Of a stretch of DNA of 64,000 nucleotides, positions 53,778-63,780 are shown piece after piece; within the stretch, counting starts at the first letter, position 1, and each line of letters opens with the position of its first letter. The position numbers were made by a program, and so were the translations under genes. The DNA is taken from positions 3,162,001 to 3,226,000 of the forward strand of contig NZ_CP102252.1 of assembly GCF_025145645.1 (NCBI RefSeq), written 5' to 3'. The DNA comes from Alistipes senegalensis JC50. Its GTDB lineage: Bacteria > Bacteroidota > Bacteroidia > Bacteroidales > Rikenellaceae. Under the pieces are notes generated by a model, which ran no database searches, had not been told where the DNA came from, and saw nothing but the letters and a program-made list of their open reading frames with translations.

Positions 53778-56675
53778 ATGAAACGCATTTTTACTGAAAT
53801 TTCGGCGTTCGGATTCATCGTGGCAGTCCTGTTCTCGGCGGGCTGTCTGTCGGATGATCTGGGACGATCGGACAACGGCAGCGGAACGGGTTCCACGGAG
53901 CCGACGATTCCCGACAACAGCGTGATCGAAGCGGGCGTGTTCAGCGCTCTGAACCTCGATTATCCCGGTCTTGCCGCCGTGAAGGCTTACTACGAGTCCG
54001 ACCAGTACTACCTGGCGGCGCAGGCTTTGCTGGAATACTACCGTGGCCGGACCGACGTGGTCAACGGCAACGTCAACCTGATCGCACCCTCGATCTCCGC
54101 CGAGGAACAGGTGTGGGCCGATCAGGCGCTCCTCGCCAACGAGTATCGTTTTTACGTTGAGGGTTACATGGACGGCGACGTGCCTTATTCCTACCTGAAA
54201 TCCCGGGCCGTTGACTGGACCGTTTGCCCGACGGGCGATCTGGAACAGCGCTACCGCGTACACCGCCATCAGTGGATGGTCCCGCAGGGAAAGGCTTACC
54301 GCACGTCGCTCGACGAAACCTATGCCTCCGAATGGGTGACGGTCTACGAGGACTGGTTGGGGAAATATCCCCGTCCGACGGGCGACGTGGACTACGACGC
54401 CGATCCCGCCTCGCAGCCCGAGGAGTCGCGCGAGGCGTTGTATGCCTGGCGTCCGGCCGATGTGGCCTGCCGTGTCGAGGCCCAGTGCGATCTGCTCTAT
54501 TATTTCATGCAATCGACCTCTTTCACGCCGCAGCTGCTTTCGAAGTTCCTGACGAATCTCGCCGAGCAGGCCGAGCATGTCAGGACGCACTATTCGGAGG
54601 ATGTCGATACGAAGGCTGCGGAGGCGCACGCCGTGTTCCGCGCCGGTACGATTTTCCCCGAGATGAAGCGGGCCGAAGAGTGGGTCGAGAGCGGCTCGGG
54701 GTCGATGAACGAAGGCATCGACGCCAGCGTGTTCGAGGTGCTGAATCTCGATTACAGCGGTCTGACGAAGGTGAAGCGCGCTTACGACATCGGCGACTAC
54801 TACATGGCGCTGGAGGAACTGATGAACTACTACCGTTCGCGTACGCACGGGCTGAATCCCAATGTCGATCTTTCGAGCGTGACGCCCACGGCCAACGAGC
54901 AGCGCTGGGCCGATTACGCGCTCCGCGAGAACGACTACCGTTTCTATGTCAACAACTACTTCGATCCCAATGCCGGTGAGTCCAACGTGCCTTATTCCTA
55001 CCTGAATTCCGAGGGCACGGGCATCGACTGGACGATCTGGCCCACGAGGGAGCAGGAGCAGCGTTATCAGCTCCACCGCCATCAATGGATGGTTCCGCAG
55101 GCCAAGACCTACTACGCCTCGGCGGATGAGAAATACGCGCTGAACTGGATCGAGGTCTACGGCGACTGGCTGAAACAGAATCCCAAGCCCGAGCAGGGGA
55201 CCGACGTGACCAATCACGCTTCGTGGCGTCCGCTCGATGTGGCTGCCCGCCTGATCGACCAGTGCGCCCTGCTGGAGTACTACCAGCAGTCGCCCTCCGT
55301 TACGGTCGAGTGGCTGGCCGAGGTGCTGACCCATCTCGACGAGCACGCCAACCACATCATGAACAACTATTCGACGACCTCCAACCATCTGATCACCCAG
55401 GCTCAGGCCGTGACATTCGCCGGCATGCTGTTCCCCGAGCTGAAGAACGCTTCGGCCTGGAAGCAGAGCGGTACGAGCGTGCTGAGCCGTGAGGTGACGG
55501 CGCAGTATTTCCCCGACGGCTGGCTGATGGACGGCGACCTGCACTACCACATCTCGGGCATCGAGGATTTCCGGGTTTCGCTGGAGGTGGCGCAGCGCAA
55601 CGGCGAGGAGAGCCGCTTCCCGGAGAATTACGTCGAGTCGATGCGCAAGATGACCGACGTGGTGATGAACATGATCTATCCCGACTATACGGTGCCCAAC
55701 ATGGCCGACACGCGCCGTGCCACGTGGACTGCCAGTGTACTTCGACGCAATCTCACCAACTACTATAACCTCTTCCCCGACAATCAGCAGATGCTGTGGA
55801 TGGCGACGGGCGGCGCCGAGGGCACGATGCCCGAAACCAAGGTCAAGACCTTCCCCGACGGCGGTTATTACGTGATGCGCTCGGGCTGGACGACCTCCGA
55901 TATGATGATGGTGCTGCAAAACACCCCCGACGGTCCCTCCGAGCAATGGCACCGCCAGTACGACAACAACACGTTCGAACTGTGGGTCAAGGGGCGCAAT
56001 TTCTTCCCCGACTCGGGCTGCTTCTCCTACGGAGGCACCTCCTCGTCGAATGCCGACCGGCGCAAGTACGCCGCTTCGACGGCCCACAACACCGTCACGC
56101 TCGGCGACGCGAACGTTTCGAGCGACGGCAAGCTGCTCAAAGAGTTCTCCAGGTCGGGTTCGGGCCATTGGTACGAGGCGCTGGTGCTGGAGAATCCCTC
56201 CTACGAGGGTTTGACCCACCGCCGTACGATTTTCATGGTCGATGACAAGTTCTATGTGATCCTCGACGAGGCTTACGGCACGGCTGCGGGCACCGTCAAC
56301 CTGAACTTCAACATCACCGAGGGGGACGACTCGCAGGTGGTGTACGACCCGGAGGAGGGCGGTTTCCACACGGCGTTCTCCGACGGCAACAACCTGCTGG
56401 TGCGCACCCGGGGAAGCAAGACGGGGGCATTCGTCAAGAAAACGGGCTTCGTCTCCTACAACATCAACCAGACCGCGGAGCGCAAGGCTTACCAGCTGAA
56501 CCTCGAAAAGACGGCCGACGAACCCGTCGTGCGTTACGCTACGGTGCTGCTGCCCACGTCCGACGCTTCGGCCGAGACGGTCGTCATCACGCTGGGCGAC
56601 TGGTCGGAGAACGGCGGCTCGGTCCGCGTGCAGGTCGGGGGCGTTTCCTATCCTGCGTTGTCCTATACTCTGTAA
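53778..56675 (+). CDS. heparinase II/III-like polysaccharide lyase with duplicated N-terminal domain
   Basis: 965 residues with lipobox LFSAGC. The N-terminal helical domain of the heparinase II/III family occurs twice: residues about 54-310 and 318-575 (VFSALNLDYPGL versus VFEVLNLDYSGL; HRHQWMVPQ in both). Only the second copy continues into DGWLMDGDLHYH and the C-terminal beta-sandwich with QWHRQYDNNTFELWVKGRNF and AHNTVTLG. Relatives (PL12, PL15, PL17, PL21) are usually about 650-750 residues. It cleaves a uronic-acid glycan by beta-elimination; the exact substrate is not clear. Confidence 0.88.
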   Translation: MKRIFTEISAFGFIVAVLFSAGCLSDDLGRSDNGSGTGSTEPTIPDNSVIEAGVFSALNLDYPGLAAVKAYYESDQYYLAAQALLEYYRGRTDVVNGNVNLIAPSISAEEQVWADQALLANEYRFYVEGYMDGDVPYSYLKSRAVDWTVCPTGDLEQRYRVHRHQWMVPQGKAYRTSLDETYASEWVTVYEDWLGKYPRPTGDVDYDADPASQPEESREALYAWRPADVACRVEAQCDLLYYFMQSTSFTPQLLSKFLTNLAEQAEHVRTHYSEDVDTKAAEAHAVFRAGTIFPEMKRAEEWVESGSGSMNEGIDASVFEVLNLDYSGLTKVKRAYDIGDYYMALEELMNYYRSRTHGLNPNVDLSSVTPTANEQRWADYALRENDYRFYVNNYFDPNAGESNVPYSYLNSEGTGIDWTIWPTREQEQRYQLHRHQWMVPQAKTYYASADEKYALNWIEVYGDWLKQNPKPEQGTDVTNHASWRPLDVAARLIDQCALLEYYQQSPSVTVEWLAEVLTHLDEHANHIMNNYSTTSNHLITQAQAVTFAGMLFPELKNASAWKQSGTSVLSREVTAQYFPDGWLMDGDLHYHISGIEDFRVSLEVAQRNGEESRFPENYVESMRKMTDVVMNMIYPDYTVPNMADTRRATWTASVLRRNLTNYYNLFPDNQQMLWMATGGAEGTMPETKVKTFPDGGYYVMRSGWTTSDMMMVLQNTPDGPSEQWHRQYDNNTFELWVKGRNFFPDSGCFSYGGTSSSNADRRKYAASTAHNTVTLGDANVSSDGKLLKEFSRSGSGHWYEALVLENPSYEGLTHRRTIFMVDDKFYVILDEAYGTAAGTVNLNFNITEGDDSQVVYDPEEGGFHTAFSDGNNLLVRTRGSKTGAFVKKTGFVSYNINQTAERKAYQLNLEKTADEPVVRYATVLLPTSDASAETVVITLGDWSENGGSVRVQVGGVSYPALSYTL

Positions 56676-56695
56676 CCTTAAAACCGCAATAACCT

Positions 56696-58864
56696 ATGAA
56701 ATCCCTGTTTCGAAACGTATGTTTCGCAGCGCTGACCGTCCTTTGCGCGGTTGCGCTCGCGGCCTGCGAGGACGATGATACCAAGAGCGGCGATTTGCAG
56801 CTCTTCTACCCGACGGTCGTGGACATCGGTCCTTCGATGAACTTCGTGTCGGGCACCCCGACCTACTACGGCCCCGCGCCGTCCGACTTTTCGATCGCGG
56901 GCGTCACGCTCGACGACGAATCCGTCGTCACCGAGTGTTTCTCGATCGGTGCCGATACCGGTATGGTCAGCATCTCGAATACGGACGACCTCGACCCCGG
57001 CACCTACAAACTGACCATTGCGTGCCGTGCCGGCGGCGGTCTCTACCGTTTCAAGGATATTTTCGTGGTGCGGATGGTTCCCGCCACGCCCGAGGCGATC
57101 GAGGTGAGCGAGCCGACGCTCGTGATTCCCTACGCCGAACTGGAGACCTCCGAGGCTTCGGTCACGGTGACGCCGGTGGGCGAGTCGGTGTCGATTCTCG
57201 GTTATGCGCTGGTGCAGGCGGAGGGCGAGGAGTATTTCGCCATTTCGAGCGGAGGCGTCGTGACGCTCAACGCGAACTTCTCGGGCGAGATCATGCCGGG
57301 CGATTACCCCTTGCCGATCCGCATCACCACCTATGCCGGAGCTACGGTTTACGAAAATCTGCTGACGGCGCGGATCACCAGCGAGCCGCTGGAAATCCGT
57401 TATCCTTCGGCTTCGGGGCGCATGGAGTACAATATGGCTTTCCAGGGCCCGACGCCGACGCTGAAAGGTTCGCCCGACGAGGTCGTGTGGGCCATCAAAC
57501 AGGTGACCCCGGCCGAAGGCTTCGAGACGACCGACAAGATCCGGATCGACCCCGCGACGGGAGTCATTTCGGTCGATGCCGGCAACGAACTGCCCCTCGG
57601 CGCTTCCTATACGCTCGATCTGACGGTGACGAACAGTTTCGGTTCGACCGATTTCGAAGGCGCCTATACGCTGACCGTGATCGAATACATCGCCCCGATC
57701 GAGCCCGAAACCTTCTCCTACGCTCCCGTCGAAGTGGTCGAAGGTACGAATTTCACGGCTCCGAAAGCCGACGGTTTTGTCGGCGACGAGGTGAGCTTCT
57801 CGCTGGGCGACGTGCCCGCGGCGCTGGCCGGCCAGCTTACGGTCGATGAAGCGACGGGCGAGGTCTCCTCGCTGCGCGGAATTACGGCCGATCCGGGTGT
57901 TTACCAGATTCCCGTCCGGGCTTCGAACATGAAGAGCGAAACGCCTGTCGAGGTGATGCTCGCACTGACCGTGACCGAGAACCCGAACATGTTTACGACG
58001 TTCAGCTACGGCAATAACCTCGGTCTGGACTGGACGACCAACGCCGATCAGCACGTCTTCGACATGGTGGGTGCTTCGAATAACAGTACGAATACGGATG
58101 TGACGATTCCTGTGGCACACGAGGATTTCGAAGGCCGCGAAGTCTCCTTTAGGCTGAACTATATTCACAACAATGCGTTCCGGACGGCAGCATCTGCATC
58201 CTATGTCGAAGAGGACGGTACGCTGCACCTGCGTTTCCGTAACGACCGTGTCGGCCAGATCGGTGTTATCAGGGTCGATGCTACGATCGGTACGGGCGAA
58301 ACGGCCATTACCCGTTCGACCTATGTCTTTGTGAAAATTCAGTCGGATATCGACAAAGTCGTGGTTTACAATCCGATGGTTTTCCGGGTCAACCCGCGTA
58401 CGGGCGGCTATTCGGAGGCTCCGACGATCAATGCCGACAAGTCGAATTTCATGATCTCGCTGAAACGCAATGTCTTCTATTACAACCTTAACGGGCCGGC
58501 ATCGCATATTAGCAACAGTACGGCGCTGTCGGGGTCTTCTCCTACGAATTGCTTTATCTATCGCATGTGGGGCACCTATTTCGGCAGCACAGTCAATGCC
58601 GGTTCCCGCGAACCGATGTCCTACTACTCGACGACGAGCGCCGATGTTGCTCCCAATCTGACGGCGAAACTCGGATATATCGACTGCGGCACCGATTTCA
58701 GGATGTACATTCCGGCCAACAAGTGGATGCTCGACGGCGCTTACGCCAACGGCGTGCTGCTCTTCCAGGCTCCCTACACGACGACCGGAACCTTCTCGGA
58801 ACTCGATGCGTCGGGAACCAATACCTTTATCTACATGGCCGTCTGGTTCGACGAGAATTTTTAA
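56696..58864 (+). CDS. surface glycan-binding lipoprotein
   Basis: 722 residues with lipobox ALAAC followed by acidic EDDD, a surface-export-like signal. Several Ig/cadherin-like repeats (residues about 40-420; GVISVDAGNELPLGASYTL) precede a C-terminal domain of about 280 residues that recalls DUF4958-type SGBPs. Position directly before susC/susD and size fit the SusE/SusF role of holding the glycan at the cell surface. The lead-in AACCTATGAA is shared with its operon neighbours. Confidence 0.78.
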   Translation: MKSLFRNVCFAALTVLCAVALAACEDDDTKSGDLQLFYPTVVDIGPSMNFVSGTPTYYGPAPSDFSIAGVTLDDESVVTECFSIGADTGMVSISNTDDLDPGTYKLTIACRAGGGLYRFKDIFVVRMVPATPEAIEVSEPTLVIPYAELETSEASVTVTPVGESVSILGYALVQAEGEEYFAISSGGVVTLNANFSGEIMPGDYPLPIRITTYAGATVYENLLTARITSEPLEIRYPSASGRMEYNMAFQGPTPTLKGSPDEVVWAIKQVTPAEGFETTDKIRIDPATGVISVDAGNELPLGASYTLDLTVTNSFGSTDFEGAYTLTVIEYIAPIEPETFSYAPVEVVEGTNFTAPKADGFVGDEVSFSLGDVPAALAGQLTVDEATGEVSSLRGITADPGVYQIPVRASNMKSETPVEVMLALTVTENPNMFTTFSYGNNLGLDWTTNADQHVFDMVGASNNSTNTDVTIPVAHEDFEGREVSFRLNYIHNNAFRTAASASYVEEDGTLHLRFRNDRVGQIGVIRVDATIGTGETAITRSTYVFVKIQSDIDKVVVYNPMVFRVNPRTGGYSEAPTINADKSNFMISLKRNVFYYNLNGPASHISNSTALSGSSPTNCFIYRMWGTYFGSTVNAGSREPMSYYSTTSADVAPNLTAKLGYIDCGTDFRMYIPANKWMLDGAYANGVLLFQAPYTTTGTFSELDASGTNTFIYMAVWFDENF

Positions 58865-58884
58865 CCTAACTGAACATGAAACCT

Positions 58885-61800
58885 ATGAAATACATGATAA
58901 ACCGGGCTTTCGGGCTGAGAGGGGCGCTGACCCTTCTCGCCCTGATGCTGGCCTTCGCAGCGTCGGCCCAGAACAAGATAACGGGTAAGGTCGTCGATGA
59001 GAACGATCAGCCGGCTATCGGTGCCAACGTCGTGGTCAAGGGTACGACGCAGGGTGTCTCTACCGACCTGAAGGGTGCGTTCACGATTCCGGTCAAGAAA
59101 GGCGACGTGCTGGTTTTCTCTTACCTGGGCTATAAATCCCAGGAGGTGACGATCGCCGCCCAGACCCGGCTGGAGATCAAACTCGTTCCCGAAGCGAACG
59201 TCATGGACGAGGTGGTGGTCGTGGGTTACGGCGCCGTGAGGCGCGGCGACCTGACGGGTTCGGTCGCTTCGGTGTCCTCGAAGGATGTCGAAGGCTACAA
59301 GACCGGTTCGGTGATGGAGGCTCTCGGAGGGCAGATCGCCGGCGTGCAGATCACCGCCACGGACGGCACTCCGGGCGCCGGTTTCGACATCAAGGTGCGC
59401 GGTATCGGTTCGGTCAACGGCGACACTTCGCCGCTCTACATCGTCGATGGTTTCCAGGTGGACAATATCGACTACCTCTCCAACTCGGACATCGAGTCGA
59501 TCGAGGTGCTCAAGGACGCCTCCTCGTCGGCTATCTACGGTTCGCGCGCCGCCAACGGCGTGGTGATGGTGACGACCAAATCCGGTAAGGTGGGGCGTCC
59601 CGTGGTGACCTACAACGGTTCGGTCAGCTACCGCCAGATCTCCAAGACCCTCGATCTGCTCTCGCCCTACGAGTTCGTGAAGCTGCAAACCGAGGCGTGG
59701 CCCGACAAGTTCGGCACGACCTATTACAGGGCCGGCAGCGACGACGACGGCATTCCCTACCGCTACCAGTCGATCGAGGATTATCGGAACGTGAAGGGGG
59801 TGGACTGGCAGAACGAAACGTTCCGTCCCACCTGGTCGCAGGACCACAACGTTTCGATCTCGGGCGGCAACGACAAGACCAAGTACGCTTTCTCGTTCGC
59901 CGACTTCCTCGAAAACGGTATCTTCAAGAACAGCGCCTTCAACAAGGTCACGGCCAAGATGCGCGTGAGCCATAAGATCTCGAAAGCCGTGTCGGTAGAG
60001 GCCACGGTCAACTATGCCAACACCGACAAGCGCGGTGTGGGCACCTCGGGCGACAACGGCCGTTTCAACATGCTGGCGCAGATTCTGCGCGCGCGTCCCA
60101 CGGCGGGCCTCAGAATGACCGACGAGGAGCTGCTGGCGTCGTCGATCGACCCGCTGGAGCTCGAATCCTCGGAGTCGTTGTCGCAGGTGAACCCCATCAA
60201 GCAGGCCGAGTCGGTGATCAACACCACGAAGACCGAGATGTGGTCGGGCAACCTGGCGCTGAATATCGATTTCGGCAAGGGATGGACTTTCCGCACCGCC
60301 GGAACTTACAACACCTCCAATGCGCGCAACTACGTCTTCTACCAGGACGGATCGAAGGAGGCTTACCGCAACGGCCAGACGCCCTACGGTTCGACCCGCA
60401 TGACGCGCAACGTTCGCTGGACGAATTTCAACTACCTGACTTATAAGTATAAGCGCAATAAGGGCCATGCGTTCGATGTCATGCTCGGACAGGAGACCTC
60501 GTTCCAGGGAACGGAATACCTGCTGGCCGGGGCTACGGATTTCCCGTTCGACAACCTGGCCAACAACAACCTCGGGCTGGGGGCTACGCCGACCACGGCG
60601 AATTCGAACCGCTCGGACAAGATGCTCGTTTCGTTCTTCGCCCGCGGAAACTACAATTACCGCGACCGCTATCTCTTCACGGCGACGGTCCGTGCCGATG
60701 GTTCGACGGTGTTCAGCAAGAATCACAAGTGGGGTTATTTCCCGTCGTTCTCGGCGGCATGGCGTATCTCGGAGGAGAATTTCATGAAGAAACAGGATGT
60801 CGTTTCCAACCTGAAGCTGCGCGCCGGCTGGGGTGTCGTGGGCAACGACCGCATCACCAACTACCTTTCGCTGGAACTCTATTCGCAGGGCAAGTACGGC
60901 TACGGCAACAATGTTATCACGGTGCTGTCGCCCAAGCAGTTGCAGAACGAGGACATCAAGTGGGAGGCTTCGCAGAGCACCAATGTCGGCATCGACCTGG
61001 GCCTGTTCCGCAACCGCCTGAACATCACGGCGGATTTCTTCCTCAAGGACACGAAGGACCTGCTGATGGCCGCCAACCGAGCCTATGTCTCGGGTTTCGC
61101 CTCGCAATGGCAGAACGTGGGCAAGATCCGCAACAAGGGTATCGAGATTGCGATCAATTCGACGAACATCGCTTCGAAGAGCGGTTTCCGCTGGACGACC
61201 GATTTCAACATCTCGTTCATCCGCAACGAACTGCGCGCGCTGGCCGGCGGAGCGAAGGAGATGCAGACCTCGGCGAGCTGGAACAGCGACTACACGGGTT
61301 ACGACTACACGGCCCGCGTCGGGCAGTCGCTGGGTCTGATCTACGGTTATGTTTTCGACGGCGTGTACCAGACTTCGGATTTCAATGTCAACGCCGCAAC
61401 GGGCGAGTATGTGCTCAAAGAGGGTGTCACCGACATATCGGATCATGCCGGCGTGCCCGTGGAGCCGGGTATGGTCAAGTATAAGGATACCGACGGCGAC
61501 GGGGTCATCACCACGGCCGACCGTACGGTGATCGGCAACGGTACGCCCAAGTGGTACGGCGGTATCACCAACACCTTTTCGTTCAAGGGCGTGGACCTGA
61601 GCTTCATGTTCCAGTTCAACTACGGCAACGACGTTTACAACGCCACCCGCATCTACGCTTCGCAGACGCAGGACCAGCGTGCCAACCTGATGGCCGAGGT
61701 GGCCGACCGCTGGACGGTGACCAACGCCTCGAACAAGGTTCCGGCCTGGGACGGATATATCAAGAACGAGATCTATTCGCGCTTCATCGAGGACGGTTCG

Positions 61801-62040
61801 TTCCTGCGGTTGAAGAACCTGACCGTGGGCTACACCTTCCCGCAGCGATGGACGCGCAAGTTCTATGTTTCGAAGCTGCGCCTCTATTTCACGGCTCAGA
61901 ACCTCTTCGTGGTGACGGGTTATAAGGGCTACGACCCCGAGGTGAACATGCGTGCGTCGAATCCCATGACCCCTTCGCTCGACTGGGGCGCCTATCCGAA
62001 GAGCAAAGTCTATACGTTCGGTATCGATCTGACCTTCTAA
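58885..62040 (+). CDS. SusC-type TonB-dependent receptor
   Basis: 1051 residues from ATG 58885, chosen because ACCTATGAAA recurs before the two preceding genes; ATG at 58876 is three codons upstream. Signal peptide, carboxypeptidase-D-like domain (ITGKVVDENDQPAIGANVVV), SusC motif MDEVVVVGYGAVRRGDLTG, plug domain, and 22-strand barrel ending FGIDLTF. It imports oligosaccharides with SusD using TonB energy. Confidence 0.96.
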   Translation: MKYMINRAFGLRGALTLLALMLAFAASAQNKITGKVVDENDQPAIGANVVVKGTTQGVSTDLKGAFTIPVKKGDVLVFSYLGYKSQEVTIAAQTRLEIKLVPEANVMDEVVVVGYGAVRRGDLTGSVASVSSKDVEGYKTGSVMEALGGQIAGVQITATDGTPGAGFDIKVRGIGSVNGDTSPLYIVDGFQVDNIDYLSNSDIESIEVLKDASSSAIYGSRAANGVVMVTTKSGKVGRPVVTYNGSVSYRQISKTLDLLSPYEFVKLQTEAWPDKFGTTYYRAGSDDDGIPYRYQSIEDYRNVKGVDWQNETFRPTWSQDHNVSISGGNDKTKYAFSFADFLENGIFKNSAFNKVTAKMRVSHKISKAVSVEATVNYANTDKRGVGTSGDNGRFNMLAQILRARPTAGLRMTDEELLASSIDPLELESSESLSQVNPIKQAESVINTTKTEMWSGNLALNIDFGKGWTFRTAGTYNTSNARNYVFYQDGSKEAYRNGQTPYGSTRMTRNVRWTNFNYLTYKYKRNKGHAFDVMLGQETSFQGTEYLLAGATDFPFDNLANNNLGLGATPTTANSNRSDKMLVSFFARGNYNYRDRYLFTATVRADGSTVFSKNHKWGYFPSFSAAWRISEENFMKKQDVVSNLKLRAGWGVVGNDRITNYLSLELYSQGKYGYGNNVITVLSPKQLQNEDIKWEASQSTNVGIDLGLFRNRLNITADFFLKDTKDLLMAANRAYVSGFASQWQNVGKIRNKGIEIAINSTNIASKSGFRWTTDFNISFIRNELRALAGGAKEMQTSASWNSDYTGYDYTARVGQSLGLIYGYVFDGVYQTSDFNVNAATGEYVLKEGVTDISDHAGVPVEPGMVKYKDTDGDGVITTADRTVIGNGTPKWYGGITNTFSFKGVDLSFMFQFNYGNDVYNATRIYASQTQDQRANLMAEVADRWTVTNASNKVPAWDGYIKNEIYSRFIEDGSFLRLKNLTVGYTFPQRWTRKFYVSKLRLYFTAQNLFVVTGYKGYDPEVNMRASNPMTPSLDWGAYPKSKVYTFGIDLTF

Positions 62041-62052
62041 TACGATAAAACC

Positions 62053-63696
62053 ATGAAAAAGATATTTTTATACTGCCTGCCGTTCTGCCTGCTGTTCGCC
62101 TCGTGCTCCGACCTGCTCGACGAGGAATCCTACTCGGAGACCGGCAAGGGCAACTACCTGAACAACGCCAAAGAGGCGGAAACGGTTCTTCAGGGCGTTT
62201 ACAAGAATCTGGCGAACGAGTACACCTATTCGTACCACCTGTCGCTGCTGTTCACGATCTCGACCGACATCGCCCAGTGCGAGGGGAGTTCGACGACTTC
62301 GTTCCGCGAGATTCCGACCAACTCCCACAATGCCTCGACGTCGCAGATCTCCCGCACGTGGCAGCAGCTCTATTCGGCGATTTACGATGCCAACGACTTC
62401 ATCGAGACCGTTTCGGACCGCATGGACGGCTGGGGCTCTTCGGACCGCGAACTGGCCGCCATTTATCTGGGCGAGGCCCGGGCGCTGCGTGCGCTGTTCT
62501 ATTTCGAACTGGTGCGCTGGTACGGCAATGTCGTGCTGATGACTTCGACGGCCGATTCGCGCAAGAAGGACGAAGATTACGAGCAGTCCGCCGCGGAGGA
62601 TGTCTACGCCTATATCGAAGAGGACCTGAAATACGCCGCCGAGGTGCTTCCCTGGGCCGTTGACGACACCAAGCGCACGAGCAACGCCTATCGTTTCTCG
62701 AAGGGCGCCGCGCTGGGTCTGCTGGCCAAGGTTTACTGCACGTGGGCCGGTTATCCCGTGCGGGACGAGTCGAAGTGGGCCGAGGCCGAGAAGGTCGCCC
62801 GCCGTGTCGTGGAGTCGGGCAAGCACCGCCTGATCTCCGACTACGAAACCGTCTGGAAGAACACCTGCAACGGTATCTGGGATGCGGGCGAAAGCCTGAT
62901 CGAAGTGTCGTTCTACTCGCCGACGGGTCTCGACAGCGACAACACGGCCGGACGTATCGGCAAATGGAACGGCGTATCGGCCACCACGATCGACGGCGAG
63001 CGCGGACGCAATGCCGCCAACTGGAAGGTCGTCTATACGTTCACCCGTGACTGGGAGGCGCAGAACGATCCCCGCATGAAACTTTCCATCGCCGATTACA
63101 AGTACGATCATACGCTGGGCAGCGGCCCGATCACCTATTTCTCGACCATTTCGAGCGCGAATCCCTCCGAGGACCAGAAGAACCGGCAGCGCCAGCTCTT
63201 CACGCCGGGCAAGTGGGACACCGAGAAATATGTCGAGACATCGAACTACATCGTCAACAACGACAAATCGAACGTCAACTGGTATATCCTGCGCTATTCC
63301 GACGTGCTGCTGCTCTTCGCCGAGGCGCTCAACGAGTCGGGCGGTTCGATCGTCGATGCCGTCGATGCCGTGAACGCCGTGCGCCGCCGCGGTTTCGGCG
63401 ACACGAAGCACGATCTTTCCTACGGTCTTTCGCGTGAGGACCTTCGCGAAGCGATCCGCAAGGAGCGCGCCTATGAACTCTGTTTCGAAGGCCACCGCAA
63501 GCAGGATCTGATCCGCTGGGGCATCTATTACGACCGTGTCATGGAAACCGCTCAGGAGTTGGTGAACTGGTATTCCAATGCCAACTATGCGGTTGCCAGA
63601 TACATTATCAAGGGCCGTCACGAGCTGCTGCCCATTCCGCAGCGCGACCTTGACATGATGCCCAAGTGCAAGCAGAATTCCGGTTGGGGACAGTGA
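62053..63696 (+). CDS. SusD/RagB-type glycan-binding lipoprotein
   Basis: 547 residues with lipobox LFASC. SusD signatures: YSETGKGNYLNNAKEAE, LGEARALRALFYFELVRWYGNVV, LRYSDVLLLFAEALNESGG, ERAYELCFEGHRKQDLIRWG and LLPIPQRDLDMMP. Surface lid of the SusC receptor. Last gene of the locus, followed by a strong terminator. Confidence 0.96.
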   Translation: MKKIFLYCLPFCLLFASCSDLLDEESYSETGKGNYLNNAKEAETVLQGVYKNLANEYTYSYHLSLLFTISTDIAQCEGSSTTSFREIPTNSHNASTSQISRTWQQLYSAIYDANDFIETVSDRMDGWGSSDRELAAIYLGEARALRALFYFELVRWYGNVVLMTSTADSRKKDEDYEQSAAEDVYAYIEEDLKYAAEVLPWAVDDTKRTSNAYRFSKGAALGLLAKVYCTWAGYPVRDESKWAEAEKVARRVVESGKHRLISDYETVWKNTCNGIWDAGESLIEVSFYSPTGLDSDNTAGRIGKWNGVSATTIDGERGRNAANWKVVYTFTRDWEAQNDPRMKLSIADYKYDHTLGSGPITYFSTISSANPSEDQKNRQRQLFTPGKWDTEKYVETSNYIVNNDKSNVNWYILRYSDVLLLFAEALNESGGSIVDAVDAVNAVRRRGFGDTKHDLSYGLSREDLREAIRKERAYELCFEGHRKQDLIRWGIYYDRVMETAQELVNWYSNANYAVARYIIKGRHELLPIPQRDLDMMPKCKQNSGWGQ

Positions 63697-63711
63697 CCGG
63701 ACGACGTTGAA

Positions 63712-63754
63712 AACGACGGGAGTTACGTACTGAAAACGTAACTCCCGTCGTTTT
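63712..63754 (+). terminator. terminator of the utilization locus
   Basis: Perfect 17-base arms (63712-63728 and 63736-63752) with four T. It also stands 29 bases beyond the stop of the convergent GH2 gene. Confidence 0.9.
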
Positions 63755-63780
63755 GTCGGGCCCTGAGGTCCGGCGTTTTT

